24,378 nucleotides of DNA from Geothermovivens sp964644845 (lineage in GTDB: Bacteria > Zhuqueibacterota > Zhuqueibacteria > Oleimicrobiales > Geothermoviventaceae). How positions within the stretch are numbered: the first letter of the stretch is position 1; every line of letters starts with the position of its first letter. The position numbers and the translations under genes are program-made. The stretch is from contig CAZXXS010000084.1 of the NCBI GenBank assembly GCA_964644845.1, positions 1 to 24,378 of the forward strand. Reading direction: 5' to 3'. The notes beneath the pieces were generated by a model. That model was not told where the DNA came from, did no database searches, and saw only the letters and a program-made list of their open reading frames with translations. Positions 15,907-23,918 of the stretch are shown piece after piece.

Positions 15907-16708
15907 TGAGCACCTAACTACAACTGTTGTGCCAGCACCCTGGCGCAACCCGGAATTTTTTGCCGTCAAAAGTTTCCTACATTTGGCCACTTACGCGAAC
16001 AGGCCTTGCGAGGCCTGAAACAGGGCCTCGTTCGTGGCCGGAAATCATCCACACCGTGGCCGGTAATTGCACCGAGACCCTGGTTTTGCAAGATTGGGAT
16101 TTTCTCAGACCCGCTCGGCAATGCCCACTGCCGCTCGCAAGCGGGTGTCACGTTGATCCTGTGAAGCCAAGCCCCACGGTCGTCTACGTGCCTCAGCCGG
16201 CGCACGACCGCACAATCCCAGGATTCATCTCGAGACAACTCGGACAGAATTCTGCGATTTCTTGGAACAACCCAAGGTTAGAACACGGTTGCCCCGTTTC
16301 GACACGACCCGCAGCTCCACCATTGTGGCACCGTGAGACCAAGGGAATCCGAAATTTTGCGAGTGATTTCCACGCTGGAACAGCTCACAGAATGCGGTCG
16401 GGAGACGACGCAGGGAGAGCACGCGGCCGAACTTTCAGCGATCGGCCCTGCGGTTTCGCTCGGGCACCCCGACGCCGAGACAGCTGGGTGTCCCGACGCA
16501 ACACAAGCGCAGTTCTGTTAGCCGTTTGCCGGCACTCCTTACACCGTTTCCGGGGCAAAATCCTTGCTTCGGCACCGACCCGCCGAAACGCGAGTCTCAT
16601 CGGTGAGGCTCGGAGGTCGTAGCGGTTTCAGCCCGGATCCGGGACACGTAGGGTTTCTGCACAATGCTGGAAATTTCTCATACCGGGGCAAAAAACTGGA
16701 GATATTCC
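15907..16708. other. Non-coding region upstream of the cold-shock gene
   Basis: About 800 bases with no frame that looks coding on either strand, no tRNA-like T-arm and no clear repeat. It separates the divergent kinase operon (-) and the cold-shock gene (+), whose promoter begins at 16709. Confidence 0.55.
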
Positions 16709-16737
16709 TTGACAAACCCTCGTCGAATGCGTATATT
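16709..16737 (+). promoter_or_regulatory. Strong sigma-70 promoter of the cold-shock gene
   Basis: Perfect TTGACA (16709-16714), 17-base spacer, TATATT (16732-16737; five of six matches). Transcription would start near 16744, giving a leader of about 113 bases before the ATG at 16857, long as in many cold-shock genes. Confidence 0.8.
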
Positions 16738-16743
16738 GCGTCG

Positions 16744-16812
16744 GTTTCATAGACGGAATCGCCAGATGAGCCGTCGCGACCTTTGGAAATCATCAGTTTT
16801 TGTCTATGAAAC
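16744..16812 (+). promoter_or_regulatory. Leader of the cold-shock mRNA with an 11-bp closing stem
   Basis: GTTTCATAGAC (16744-16754), at the predicted 5' end of the mRNA, is the exact reverse complement of GTCTATGAAAC (16802-16812), with wobble pairs possible at both ends. Inside, GATGA (16765-16769) can pair with TCATC (16790-16794). The stem ends about 30 bases before the Shine-Dalgarno. Cold-shock leaders elsewhere refold with temperature to change translation and stability; that this one does is inference. Confidence 0.55.
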
Positions 16813-16856
16813 TAGCGATGGGCTCAGCAAGGCGGTAGAAGTGGAGGCACATCAGT

Positions 16857-17057
16857 ATGCCGAAGGGAAGAGTGAAGTGGTTCAACGAGCAGAAGGGCTA
16901 CGGTTTCATCCAGCAGGACGACGGCGAGGACGTGTTCGTGCACTACTCCGTCATCGAGGATGAGGGTTTCAAGACCCTGACCGAAGGTGCGGAAGTGGAG
17001 TTCGACTACGTCGTGGGCGAAAAGGGACTGCAGGCTACGCGGGTCAAGAAGCTCTAG
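16857..17057 (+). CDS. Cold-shock domain protein (CspA family)
   Basis: A 66-residue single cold-shock domain, the normal family length. The nucleic-acid binding motifs are KGYGFI (residues 13-18, RNP1) and DVFVHYS (25-31, RNP2), and the N-terminal VKWFNEQKG block is typical. These proteins melt RNA secondary structure and act as RNA chaperones, often at low temperature or during growth shifts. GGAGG lies nine bases before the ATG. The gene stands alone with its own promoter, structured leader and a strong terminator. Confidence 0.97.
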   Translation: MPKGRVKWFNEQKGYGFIQQDDGEDVFVHYSVIEDEGFKTLTEGAEVEFDYVVGEKGLQATRVKKL

Positions 17058-17082
17058 ACACTTCTCACTGAACCGAGAGTAA

Positions 17083-17114
17083 ACGAAACCCCGATACCTG
17101 TATCGGGGTTTCGT
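17083..17114 (+). terminator. Intrinsic terminator of the cold-shock gene
   Basis: A perfect 14-bp stem (17083-17096 with 17101-17114; ACGAAACCCCGATA pairing around the loop CCTG) begins 25 bases past the stop codon. The 3' arm ends GGGGTTTCGT and is followed by ATAT; the 5' side is A-rich, so it could also work on the other strand. Confidence 0.85.
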
Positions 17115-17591
17115 ATATCGGCCAGCATTGCGCGAAGGTCTCGGCTACTGAATCTCCGAATGCGTTTCGCAGCCATGTGGTGTCACATCAAATCCAGGGG
17201 CGAGAGGTGGCCGTAGAGGGAGCGGAATACCTTTTCGCTCCCAGGCGCCGCGCTTGGTCGCTGCTGCCGAACGCGACGGCACCCGCGAAAGAGCCGTAGA
17301 TCGTGCGTACAAAAGAGTAGTTGGGCTTCCAAAATGCGGCGGGAGCGCGGTGGCACCTCCTGCGGAGTTGGCTGCTCTCTTGTGCGGAAGGGCGAAACAG
17401 CGGCAAGTTGTATCCATGTTGCGGGGAAGGAACGACATCGTCAGCAGAACTTCATGCCGGACTGAGCATGCGGACACCTGTTCGGTACCCCTGCTCCCGA
17501 CCAGCGGCTTCTTCGGACGCCTACTTTTCCCGCAACCTTCATTCGAGGACAACGTACCAGGCCTGAACCAAGCACTTAGTCAGGGTCAATC
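17115..17591. other. Intergenic region before the unknown/QueG-like pair
   Basis: Nearly 480 bases. A minus-strand frame at 17145-17552 is open, but its composition (Ser/Arg/Pro/Ala-rich) and lack of a ribosome-binding site argue against a gene. No clear promoter, repeat or RNA fold was recognised. Confidence 0.5.
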
Positions 17592-18035
17592 ATGAGACCA
17601 ATCGAAGAGAAGGATGTCCAGCGAATTGCTGAGGTGCTCGGAGTCGAGCCGATTCGTGAGGAGAATTGTTACCGGTTTGTCCTCGAAAACCCCGAAGAGG
17701 GCAGGAAACTCTCTCTTGAGATCTATCCCCAAATCCGGATGGGCAAGGAAAGCGGTTGTCTCGTAACTGTCTACACACAAACGTCTCACCTTCAACTGCA
17801 CGCGTGTACGAGCTACGTGGTTAGCGAGCTACTGGGCGAAGTTACCTTTGTGGCCGAACACCAAGGCCGCATCAGCGGGCTGATCATCGAGAAGGGCGCT
17901 GGTTGCAACCTGTACGCCAACGTGGACCGCAGCATGTTGTCGGGCGACTTTACACAGCTCGGCCCCGAAGTGATGCTGTCCGGGATTGCGCTGTCGCTGG
18001 CCGAAGGTGATTTGCTGGCAGGCGATGAAGGCTGA
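17592..18035 (+). CDS. Conserved-looking protein of unknown function
   Basis: I do not recognise this 147-residue protein. It has no signal peptide or membrane helix. The first half (MRPIEEKDVQRIAEVLGVEP, then RKLSLEIYPQIRMGKESG) looks like a helix followed by strands; the second half has a strand-rich segment SGLIIEKGAGCNLYANVDRS. Four cysteines are scattered (about 26, 56, 72, 105) and do not form a CXXC motif. AGGG lies some six bases before the ATG. Its last 11 bases overlap the start of the QueG-like gene, so the two are probably translated together and may share a task. That coupling is the only clue to function. Confidence 0.75.
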   Translation: MRPIEEKDVQRIAEVLGVEPIREENCYRFVLENPEEGRKLSLEIYPQIRMGKESGCLVTVYTQTSHLQLHACTSYVVSELLGEVTFVAEHQGRISGLIIEKGAGCNLYANVDRSMLSGDFTQLGPEVMLSGIALSLAEGDLLAGDEG

Positions 18036-18735
18036 ACCCGTTTTTGCCGCTGCTGACGATCCCGCTGCCAATCTGGAGTGGGTACGACAAATTGCCTTTG
18101 CGGAAGGCGCTTCGCTGGTCGGCACCACGCACCTGTCCCGGGTGCGCGTTCCCCTGCATCTAACCGAGCACGAACTGGAAGGGCTCCGCTACGCCATCAG
18201 CATTGCCGTACGGTTGTCCCGCGCAGTCCTGGACAGCCTGCAGGATGGGCCCAATCTCCTCTACAAATGGAATTACCGGCAAGCCAACAGCTTGCTGGAC
18301 AGAATCGCTTTTGTTTTGACCAACAAAATCCAGGAACGCGGCTTTCGCGCGTTACCGATTGCGGCCAGCCAAACGATCGACTGGCAACGACAAATCGGTC
18401 ACGCAAGTCACCGGCATGTAGCAGAAGCCAGCGGCTTGGGCTGGATTGGGCGCAACAATCTCCTTGTGACGCCCGAATACGGTGCTCAGGTGCGCCTCGT
18501 GAGTGTGTTCACATCGTTGCCGCTGCCGCAAGGCGAGCCGGTGCCTTTCGGCTGTGGCGACTGTTACGCGTGCGTGGAGGCGTGCCCGGTGAACGCCCTT
18601 GGGGAAAGCCCGGCAGATTGGGATTACGAGAAATGCTTCGCGCTCTTGGATCACTTCGCCAGGAAACGAAACATGAACCTACACATCTGCGGAATGTGCG
18701 TGAAGGCCTGTCCCGGACCCCAGAAACTCTTGTGA
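18025..18735 (+). CDS. QueG-like double [4Fe-4S] protein (COG1600 type)
   Basis: The 236-residue protein resembles epoxyqueuosine reductase QueG in its core: HVAEASGLGWIGRNNLLVTP (131-150) matches the AGLGWIGKN block, followed by two [4Fe-4S] motifs, CGDCYACVEACP (177-188; Cys 177, 180, 183, 187) and Cys204 with CGMCVKACP (222, 225, 229). QueG makes queuosine in tRNA using cobalamin and these clusters. This protein ends right after the second cluster and lacks the C-terminal HEAT-like part, so it is shorter than true QueG (about 310-380 residues). It could be a minimal QueG or a paralogue with another substrate. The ATG at 18025 overlaps the stop of the upstream gene; an earlier in-frame ATG gives a poor N-terminus. 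Confidence 0.8.
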   Translation: MKAEPVFAAADDPAANLEWVRQIAFAEGASLVGTTHLSRVRVPLHLTEHELEGLRYAISIAVRLSRAVLDSLQDGPNLLYKWNYRQANSLLDRIAFVLTNKIQERGFRALPIAASQTIDWQRQIGHASHRHVAEASGLGWIGRNNLLVTPEYGAQVRLVSVFTSLPLPQGEPVPFGCGDCYACVEACPVNALGESPADWDYEKCFALLDHFARKRNMNLHICGMCVKACPGPQKLL

Positions 18736-19075
18736 AGTCCGCTTCATCTTCGCTGTCAGGAAAGCAAACTCGCGTCTCTGCCTTTTGTACTTTGAGCAAT
18801 TCACAACTGTTTGATGGTTTAATCGCAGTCCGGATTCGGCGAAATCTGTGACCACCTTGTACCCCCGCCCGGTCGCGGAAGCAACCAGTTTCTCAACGTG
18901 TTTTCCGGTTCACCCAGGGGCTGGAGTTCACCGAGTACAACAACAGCAACCGAAGACGAGCAGAGTTCGCGAGGCTCCAACCGTGTCGGGCGTTCCTGCC
19001 CGGTCGGAGCGGGTGCCTCGTGGGTATCAAAGACAGAAGCAGGTGTTCAGGTTAGCGGCATCGAGGGTGATTGCC
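18736..19075. other. Intergenic region upstream of xerD
   Basis: The xerD frame is open back to 18848, but residues encoded there look random (Gln-, Pro-, Arg-rich), and the good Shine-Dalgarno lies at 19063-19069, so I treat this as non-coding. A TTTAAT at 18818-18823 could be a -10 box but lacks a good -35. Nothing else was recognised. Confidence 0.5.
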
Positions 19076-20029
19076 ATGGCCGAAAAGCAGTCTGAAGCAG
19101 GAGGGTTGCAAACCTGGATCGAGCGATTTCTGGACTACATCCGCGTCGAGCGGAATTTGTCCCAGCACACTGTGCTCGCCTACACAATCGATCTCACCAA
19201 GTACAACGAGTTTCTGGAAAAGCGGAATGTGGGCGAACCCGAGGCGGTGCAAACCGACGACGTGGTTGCGTTCCTGGGATCGCTTCGAGAACGAGGTTTG
19301 GCGAATCGCTCCATCAGCCGCACTCTCTCCACGGTCAGAAGCTTCCACCGCTTTCTTGTCTCCGAGGGGCTGACCACCGCCGACCCGGCCGAAAGTGTAC
19401 ACCCGCCCAAGCAGGAAAAACGTCTGCCGACCGTCCTGGAACCGCACGAGGTGGAACGACTGCTGGGTCAGCCCGACGTGTCCACCGTGCGGGGAATTCG
19501 GGACCGAACCATCCTGGAATTTCTCTACGCCACCGGGGTCCGCGTGTCCGAGCTCATTAATCTGCGGCAGAGCGACCTGTTCTTCGACGAGGGGTTTGTT
19601 CGCGTTTTCGGCAAAGGTTCAAAGGAACGGCTGGTGCCCATCGGAGACGAAGCCATTCACTGGACCACCCTTTACCAACGCAAGGTACGCCCGTTGTACG
19701 CCAGGCCGCGTCTCTCGGCGGATGTGCTGTTTGTCAGCCCTCGCGGTCTTGCCATGTCCCGGGTGGCCGTGTGGCGGATTCTCAAAGAGCACGCACGGCG
19801 CGCCAACATCACCAAGAACGTGACTCCACACACGCTACGGCACTCCTTTGCCACGCACCTGATCCAAGGTGGAGCCGATTTGCGTGCTGTGCAGGAGATG
19901 CTCGGGCACTCCGACATTGCCACAACACAAATCTACACGCACGTGGATCGCGACTACTTGCGCGAGGTGCACCGACAGTTTCATCCCCGCGAGCGCCTAC
20001 GGGAAAAACTCGGAGAAGGCATCCCGTGA
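19076..20029 (+). CDS. xerD: Site-specific tyrosine recombinase XerD
   Basis: A 317-residue tyrosine recombinase of normal Xer length. The N-terminal SAM-like core-binding domain (about 11-105) includes ERNLSQHTVLAYTIDL. The catalytic domain has Arg156 (ATGVRVSEL), Lys180 (GKGSKERLVPIG), His252 and Arg255 (HTLRHSFATHL), His278 (LGHSDIATTQIYTHV) and the nucleophile Tyr287. XerC/XerD resolve chromosome dimers at dif with FtsK. The C-terminal REVHRQFHPRERL resembles XerD more than XerC. The ATG at 19076 follows GAGGGTGA by about six bases. Its stop overlaps the GTG start of birA. No phage or integron genes flank it, so a housekeeping role fits. Confidence 0.94.
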   Translation: MAEKQSEAGGLQTWIERFLDYIRVERNLSQHTVLAYTIDLTKYNEFLEKRNVGEPEAVQTDDVVAFLGSLRERGLANRSISRTLSTVRSFHRFLVSEGLTTADPAESVHPPKQEKRLPTVLEPHEVERLLGQPDVSTVRGIRDRTILEFLYATGVRVSELINLRQSDLFFDEGFVRVFGKGSKERLVPIGDEAIHWTTLYQRKVRPLYARPRLSADVLFVSPRGLAMSRVAVWRILKEHARRANITKNVTPHTLRHSFATHLIQGGADLRAVQEMLGHSDIATTQIYTHVDRDYLREVHRQFHPRERLREKLGEGIP

Positions 20030-20847
20030 CGCTGGGCCGGACCCCACTCACGGAAAAGGCCATTCGTCGTCGACTGACCACCGGGCTTTTGGGCCGTGAG
20101 ATTCACGTGTACCAGCGGGTCGGTTCGACCAACGACGTCGCCTTGCGCCTGGCCTCCGAAGGCCACCCTGAAGGCACTGTGGTGCTCGCCGACGAGCAAA
20201 CACACGGAAGGGGACGTTACGGCAGAAGCTGGCACTCGCTGGGTGGACGTGGCCTCTGGTTCTCAGTGATTCTTCGTCCGCGTGGGCACGCGCGCCTCGG
20301 GTGGCTGTTACCGTTGGCGGCCAGCCTGTCCGTGGTACTGGCGTTGCGACGTGATTTCAATGTGGTGGCGCAAACCAAGTGGCCAAATGACGTCGTCGTC
20401 GCTGGCCGCAAAATCGCCGGTGTCCTGGTGGAAGGACAGGTCAGCGGGCACAAACAGAGTTGGGCCGTGGTAGGCATCGGCGTGAACGTGAATCATCAGT
20501 TGGGGGATTTCCCGTCAACCTTGCGAGAGAAAGCAACGAGTTTACAGGTTGTTACGGGCCACGAAAGCGACCGAGCCGATCTCCTTGCGTCCATCCTCAG
20601 TTCACTGGAACAGGTCTACATCCAGGCCGTTCGCGACGAGCAGCCGGTTTTGCGGGACTGGCTCGACTGTTGCGCCCACGTGAACAGACTTGTGTCCGTA
20701 GCCACAGCCCAGGGTCCGCTTACGGGGCGTTTCGTGGGTGTGGACAGCGACGGCAGGCTGGAACTTCGCGGTCGTAATGGAGAACTCCTTCGCGTTGTAG
20801 CACGAGATCTGGAAATCCTGGAGGAGCAGGATGTTTCTGGCGATTGA
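20026..20847 (+). CDS. birA: Biotin--protein ligase BirA (catalytic form without repressor domain)
   Basis: The 273-residue enzyme joins biotin to the acetyl-CoA carboxylase carrier protein through biotinyl-AMP. The ATP/biotin motif GRGRYGRSW is at 61-69, KWPNDVVV at 118-125 and RKIAGVLVE at 128-136; STNDVA at 34-39 is the usual start of the catalytic fold. A C-terminal SH3-like part ends the chain (from about 222). There is no N-terminal helix-turn-helix, so it should not repress biotin genes. The GTG start at 20026 overlaps the xerD stop (GTGA) and is preceded by GGAGAAGG. Its end overlaps coaX by 17 bases; the birA-coaX pairing is common in bacteria. Confidence 0.95.
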   Translation: MTLGRTPLTEKAIRRRLTTGLLGREIHVYQRVGSTNDVALRLASEGHPEGTVVLADEQTHGRGRYGRSWHSLGGRGLWFSVILRPRGHARLGWLLPLAASLSVVLALRRDFNVVAQTKWPNDVVVAGRKIAGVLVEGQVSGHKQSWAVVGIGVNVNHQLGDFPSTLREKATSLQVVTGHESDRADLLASILSSLEQVYIQAVRDEQPVLRDWLDCCAHVNRLVSVATAQGPLTGRFVGVDSDGRLELRGRNGELLRVVARDLEILEEQDVSGD

Positions 20848-21598
20848 CGTGGGCAACACGCACGTGGTGGTGGGGGTCTTCGAGAAAGATGAACTGCTGG
20901 TGCACTGGCGCTTTGCTTCGGGGGTTAGCCGAACCGAGGACGAGTACTGGGCTCTACTCACAGCGCTGGCCAAGCATCACGACATCGACCTGGGACGCGT
21001 GGGTGACGCAGCCATCTCCTCTGTGGTTCCAGACCTTACGCCCATCATCGAAAAGCTGGTAACGGACTACCTGAACACGCAACCTTTGATCGTGACGGCC
21101 GATCTGAATCTGGGTCTCCGGATTCTGTACGACGACCCGCGCTCCGTCGGGGCGGATCGACTTTGCAACGCCGTTGCGGGTTTCCAGCGCTACGGCGGAC
21201 CGCTGGTAGTGGTTGATTTTGGTACGGCCACAACGTTCGACGTGATCACGGAAAACGGCGACTACCTGGGCGGCATCATCGCCACAGGCATCGAAACGGG
21301 GGCGTACCTTTTGCACCGCCACGCTGCCAAGCTACCCAAGGTGCGCCTCGCTTTTCCGCCGGGTGTCGTCGGACGCAACACAGAAACGGCCATTCAGTCT
21401 GGTCTGATGTGGGGCACCGTTGAACTTGTGGATGGCCTGCTTCGTCGCTTGAAACGACAGTTCGGTGACAAACTCAAGACGGTGGCCACGGGAGGATTGG
21501 CGAAGATCGTTGTGCCTCATCTCACTGAGGTGGAAGAGATTGCACCTCACCTCACGCTTCACGGACTGCGACTGATCCACGCACGAACGCGTGCGTAG
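20831..21598 (+). CDS. coaX: Type III pantothenate kinase CoaX
   Basis: A 255-residue kinase for the first step of coenzyme A synthesis, phosphorylating pantothenate. Its ASKHA-fold motifs are present: the phosphate loop DVGNTHVVVG with Asp6, the GADR motif with Asp109 (SVGADRLCNAVAGF, 105-118), and VDFGTATTFDVI (128-139). Type III enzymes are not feedback-inhibited by CoA. The start lies inside the end of birA, with GGAGGAG shortly before the ATG, so the genes are coupled. It closes the xerD-birA-coaX run; I see no clear terminator directly behind it. Confidence 0.96.
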   Translation: MFLAIDVGNTHVVVGVFEKDELLVHWRFASGVSRTEDEYWALLTALAKHHDIDLGRVGDAAISSVVPDLTPIIEKLVTDYLNTQPLIVTADLNLGLRILYDDPRSVGADRLCNAVAGFQRYGGPLVVVDFGTATTFDVITENGDYLGGIIATGIETGAYLLHRHAAKLPKVRLAFPPGVVGRNTETAIQSGLMWGTVELVDGLLRRLKRQFGDKLKTVATGGLAKIVVPHLTEVEEIAPHLTLHGLRLIHARTRA

Positions 21599-22117
21599 GC
21601 GAAGCGTTACGAGCGGACAGCCGGGGGCGACAAGAGAGGGTGTGCGGTAAGCGGTGGGAAGTCGGCAGCCGACCGCAGACAGCCAGCTGGGGGCAATCGG
21701 CGGGTAGCCCGCAGGCCGCAAGACGGTAGGCAGTACGCAGTAAGCAGTAGGCATGGGCAGTGGGCACTAAGCGGTCAACAGGCAACAGAGGGGCAGGAAA
21801 AGAGCAACAATTTGCAATCCGGGTTTGACCGGTATGCGGGCGAAGACCGAAACGAACGTCTTCGTACAAAGCGGAAAAACCCGCCGCGACTGAAAGCACC
21901 CGTTCTGCTGCTGCCTCTACAATGCCGCTTTGCAGTCCGTTCCACCTGGACCTTCAAAACGGCGCTCAAAGCCGACACCCTTTCCCAGGGAGGTCTGGGA
22001 AGGGACTAACCAGGCTTCGCAGACTGCACAACGTGCCGCGCCGGAACGCTTTTCCGCAAGTCTCGCCGCGAATCCGCACAACCTTTCATTTCTCTGGGTG
22101 TCGGGACAGAAACAACA
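21599..22117. other. Intergenic region after coaX with degenerate repeats and a hairpin
   Basis: No gene. The first half is filled with degenerate GCAGTA-like heptads (see the repeat at 21729-21749). Further on, CCTTTCCCAG (21979-21988) pairs with CTGGGAAGGG (21995-22004), ten pairs with one wobble and a 6-base loop, but no T-run follows. A minus-strand terminator for nfu lies at the end of the region. A plus-strand frame opens at 21922 and runs to 23538; it is antisense to rnfB and is not counted as a gene. Confidence 0.6.
21729..21749 (+). repeat. Heptanucleotide tandem repeat (NGCAGTA)
   Basis: Three exact units of NGCAGTA (GGCAGTA, CGCAGTA, AGCAGTA) lie head to tail, with looser copies such as GGCATGG, GCAGTGG and GCGGTAA spreading from about 21640 to 21790. 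Short heptad repeats of this kind are known in intergenic DNA of many bacteria, for example cyanobacterial STRRs. Confidence 0.65.
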
Positions 22118-22145
22118 AAGCCCGGAACCTTAGGGAACCGGGCTT
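22118..22145 (-). terminator. Intrinsic terminator of rnfB-nfu
   Basis: AAGCCCGG (22118-22125) and CCGGGCTT (22138-22145) form a perfect 8-bp stem with a 12-base loop. On the minus strand it is followed by TGTTGTTTCTG, a T-rich tail, 28 bases past the nfu stop. Confidence 0.7.
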
Positions 22146-22172
22146 CTCTTCGCTTGGGTTTGTGGCGGAACG

Positions 22173-22403
22173 CTACACCGCTTCGACCCGCTCAAGCTCA
22201 GGGATTTCTTCCCGCAGCGCCTGTTCGATGCCCATTTGCAAAGTCATCTGCGAAAAGGGGCACCCTCCGCAGGCGCCAAGCATCCGCACTCTCACAACAC
22301 CCCCGTCGACATCCACGAGCTCAACGTCGCCACCGTCCATTTGGATGGCGATTCGCACCTTTTCCAGTACCGATTCAACTTTTTCACGATCCAGCTCAGG
22401 CAT
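22173..22403 (-). CDS. nfu: NifU-like iron-sulfur scaffold protein (Nfu domain)
   Basis: From the ATG at 22403 the protein is 76 residues, a stand-alone NifU C-terminal domain. The cluster-binding CXXC is C45-C48 in LGACGGCPFSQMTLQ, preceded by the typical QMDGGDVELVDVDGGVV. Such proteins carry [4Fe-4S] clusters to client enzymes. The frame extends upstream in an arginine-rich stretch that is antisense-like to the rnfB tail, so the ATG at 22403, with AGGG shortly before it, is chosen. It overlaps the rnfB stop by 8 bases, so the two are translated together; supplying clusters to RnfB is a natural inference. Confidence 0.93.
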   Translation of the reverse strand: MPELDREKVESVLEKVRIAIQMDGGDVELVDVDGGVVRVRMLGACGGCPFSQMTLQMGIEQALREEIPELERVEAV

Positions 22404-23358
22404 TCTTTTTCCCTGCCTCCTTCTTCGCTTGCGCCGCTGGCGCCGGTTTCTTCTTCGGAGCCGGTGGAGGTGGAGCAGGCGGAGGCTCCGTCCACGGCAC
22501 AGCGGCATCTTCCTTCACAGATTTCTTACCCTTCTCGTAGCCGACTGGCAGTGGCCCGCGCCACACGAAACTGTTCGTCGGGCACTTCAGCCAGCCGATG
22601 ATCAGATCCTCAGCGTGCCCGTCAAGAATTTCCGGTATCCAGCCGTTCATCTTGATGGCTCCAGACGGCACGAACTTCGGGTTGGCACAGACCGTGCATC
22701 CCACGCAGCCAACCGAGCACACCTGCTGAACAGCCTTGCCGCGCTCGGGATTTACACAACCCAGGTACATCTTCTGACTGACTGGAATCAGCTTCATGAT
22801 GTCGCGGGGACACACCTCCACGCAGATCCCGCAGCCGGTGCACTTGGCCTCGTCCACAACCGGAAGCTTGTTCTCGTTCATGTGCAGCGCGTCAAAGGGA
22901 CACGCTTTCGCACACGTGCCCAAACCAAGGCAACCGTACGTGCAGGCTTTGTGCCCCCCGTCGATCAACTCCGCTGCAGCACAGTCTTCGATGCCGTGGT
23001 ACTCAAAGCGGTCCTTGGCCTCAGCCACTCCCCCCTGACACTGCGTCACAGCGATCATCCGCTCCTGCGGGACCTCGATCTCAACGCCGAGGATCTCCGC
23101 GATCTTCTCCGCGACGGAAGCACCACCGACCGAACAGCCGTCCGCGGAGATTTCCCCTTTCACAACGGCCTCGGCGAACGCAGCACAGCCCGGGTAGCCA
23201 CACGCCCCGCAGTTCGCGTTCGGCAGCACCTCTTCGACCTGTTCGATGCGGGGATCGACCTCCACAGCGAATTTCTTCGAGGCCAGCGCCAGCCCAACCC
23301 CGAAAAGAATCCCCAAACCACCGACAGCAACAATCGAAGCGAGAATCAACGGATCCAT
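22396..23358 (-). CDS. rnfB: Electron transport complex subunit RnfB-like ferredoxin
   Basis: The 320-residue protein has one N-terminal membrane helix (about 4-27). An Fe-S domain with C50, C53, C58 and C75 follows (NANCGACGYPGCAAFAEA). Two ferredoxin [4Fe-4S] motifs come next: C139/C143/C149/C153 and C173/C176/C179/C183. A further group, C201/C214/C218/C221/C224 (CSVGCVGCTVC), suggests an extra cluster. The C-terminal 35 residues are Pro/Ala/Lys-rich and probably disordered. RnfB takes electrons from ferredoxin for the Na+- or H+-pumping Rnf complex. No other rnf gene is next to it: about 1 kb upstream is non-coding and the only partner downstream is nfu. It may work with an Rnf complex encoded elsewhere or serve another oxidoreductase. 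The ribosome-binding site is weak (GAGG 11 bases before the ATG). Confidence 0.92.
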   Translation of the reverse strand: MDPLILASIVAVGGLGILFGVGLALASKKFAVEVDPRIEQVEEVLPNANCGACGYPGCAAFAEAVVKGEISADGCSVGGASVAEKIAEILGVEIEVPQERMIAVTQCQGGVAEAKDRFEYHGIEDCAAAELIDGGHKACTYGCLGLGTCAKACPFDALHMNENKLPVVDEAKCTGCGICVEVCPRDIMKLIPVSQKMYLGCVNPERGKAVQQVCSVGCVGCTVCANPKFVPSGAIKMNGWIPEILDGHAEDLIIGWLKCPTNSFVWRGPLPVGYEKGKKSVKEDAAVPWTEPPPAPPPPAPKKKPAPAAQAKKEAGKKNA

Positions 23359-23670
23359 GGTTCGCGGTCCTCTACTCAGGCTTCAAGTCCGGCAACCAGG
23401 CAACACAAGCCGAAAAATCCGAAACCGGCCAAATCAAACTCTGGCCTGAAATTAGCGCTCCCAGGCTTGAAAAGCAAGGGGATTTTCGGCGCAGACGTCC
23501 CCCGTTTTCTCCCGAGGCTGACCCACACCCAGAGTTAGCTCCCAGAGGGAAACGCTGGCACACCCAGCTGCGCGCGGATCCGTTCAGGAGAACACACCGG
23601 ACAAAACGAGAAGATCAACTTTCCTGTCGAGTAGAGGCCGAAACCCGTTCCGCGATGCGAGCACCTGGGG

Positions 23671-23737
23671 CCAAGCCGCCTTCAGGCGGCGCCTTCTTCC
23701 GCAGCCCGGGGATTTCATCCCTGGGCGGGTGCGTTTC
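23671..23737. repeat. Mosaic palindromic repeat, module A, copy 1
   Basis: The module holds two hairpins: GCCGCC-TTCA-GGCGGC, and GCCCGGGGAT-TTC-ATCCCTGGGC with one mismatch, joined by a short TTCTTCCG linker. It recurs at 24078-24137 with nearly the same order and spacing. Here it is separated from module B (23853-23918) by about 115 bases that hold a partial remnant (TTTCCCGGGCGG at 23820-23831). Confidence 0.8.
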
Positions 23738-23852
23738 CAAACTTCGCTTCACCGCCACGTTCCTTTTCACGGCTGGCGAAATCATTGACCGAAAAACGAC
23801 GCCGATTCGCAAAAGAATCTTTCCCGGGCGGTAAGGGACAGTTTGGTTTACC

Positions 23853-23918
23853 CGCAGCGGAGTGAACTCCGCCGCTGCCCCCGCCCGCGTCCGCCTCCGC
23901 GGACGCGTTCGTGTGTAA
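23853..23918. repeat. Mosaic palindromic repeat, module B, copy 1
   Basis: Two hairpins: GCAGCGGAGT-GA-ACTCCGCCGCTGC (one bulged base) and the perfect GCGTCCGC-CTCC-GCGGACGC. A C-run joins them. Copy 2 is at 24147-24209. Confidence 0.8.

Noticed and set aside
17145..17552. 135-codon minus-strand open frame
   Set aside because: No start signal, no motif, low-quality composition; treated as intergenic.
18848..19075. N-terminal extension of XerD
   Set aside because: Residues are not Xer-like and the good ribosome-binding site supports the start at 19076.
21922..23538. 538-codon plus-strand open frame
   Set aside because: It is antisense to rnfB and nfu over most of its length; its translation is Arg/His/Ser-rich without motifs and the minus-strand genes are clearly real.
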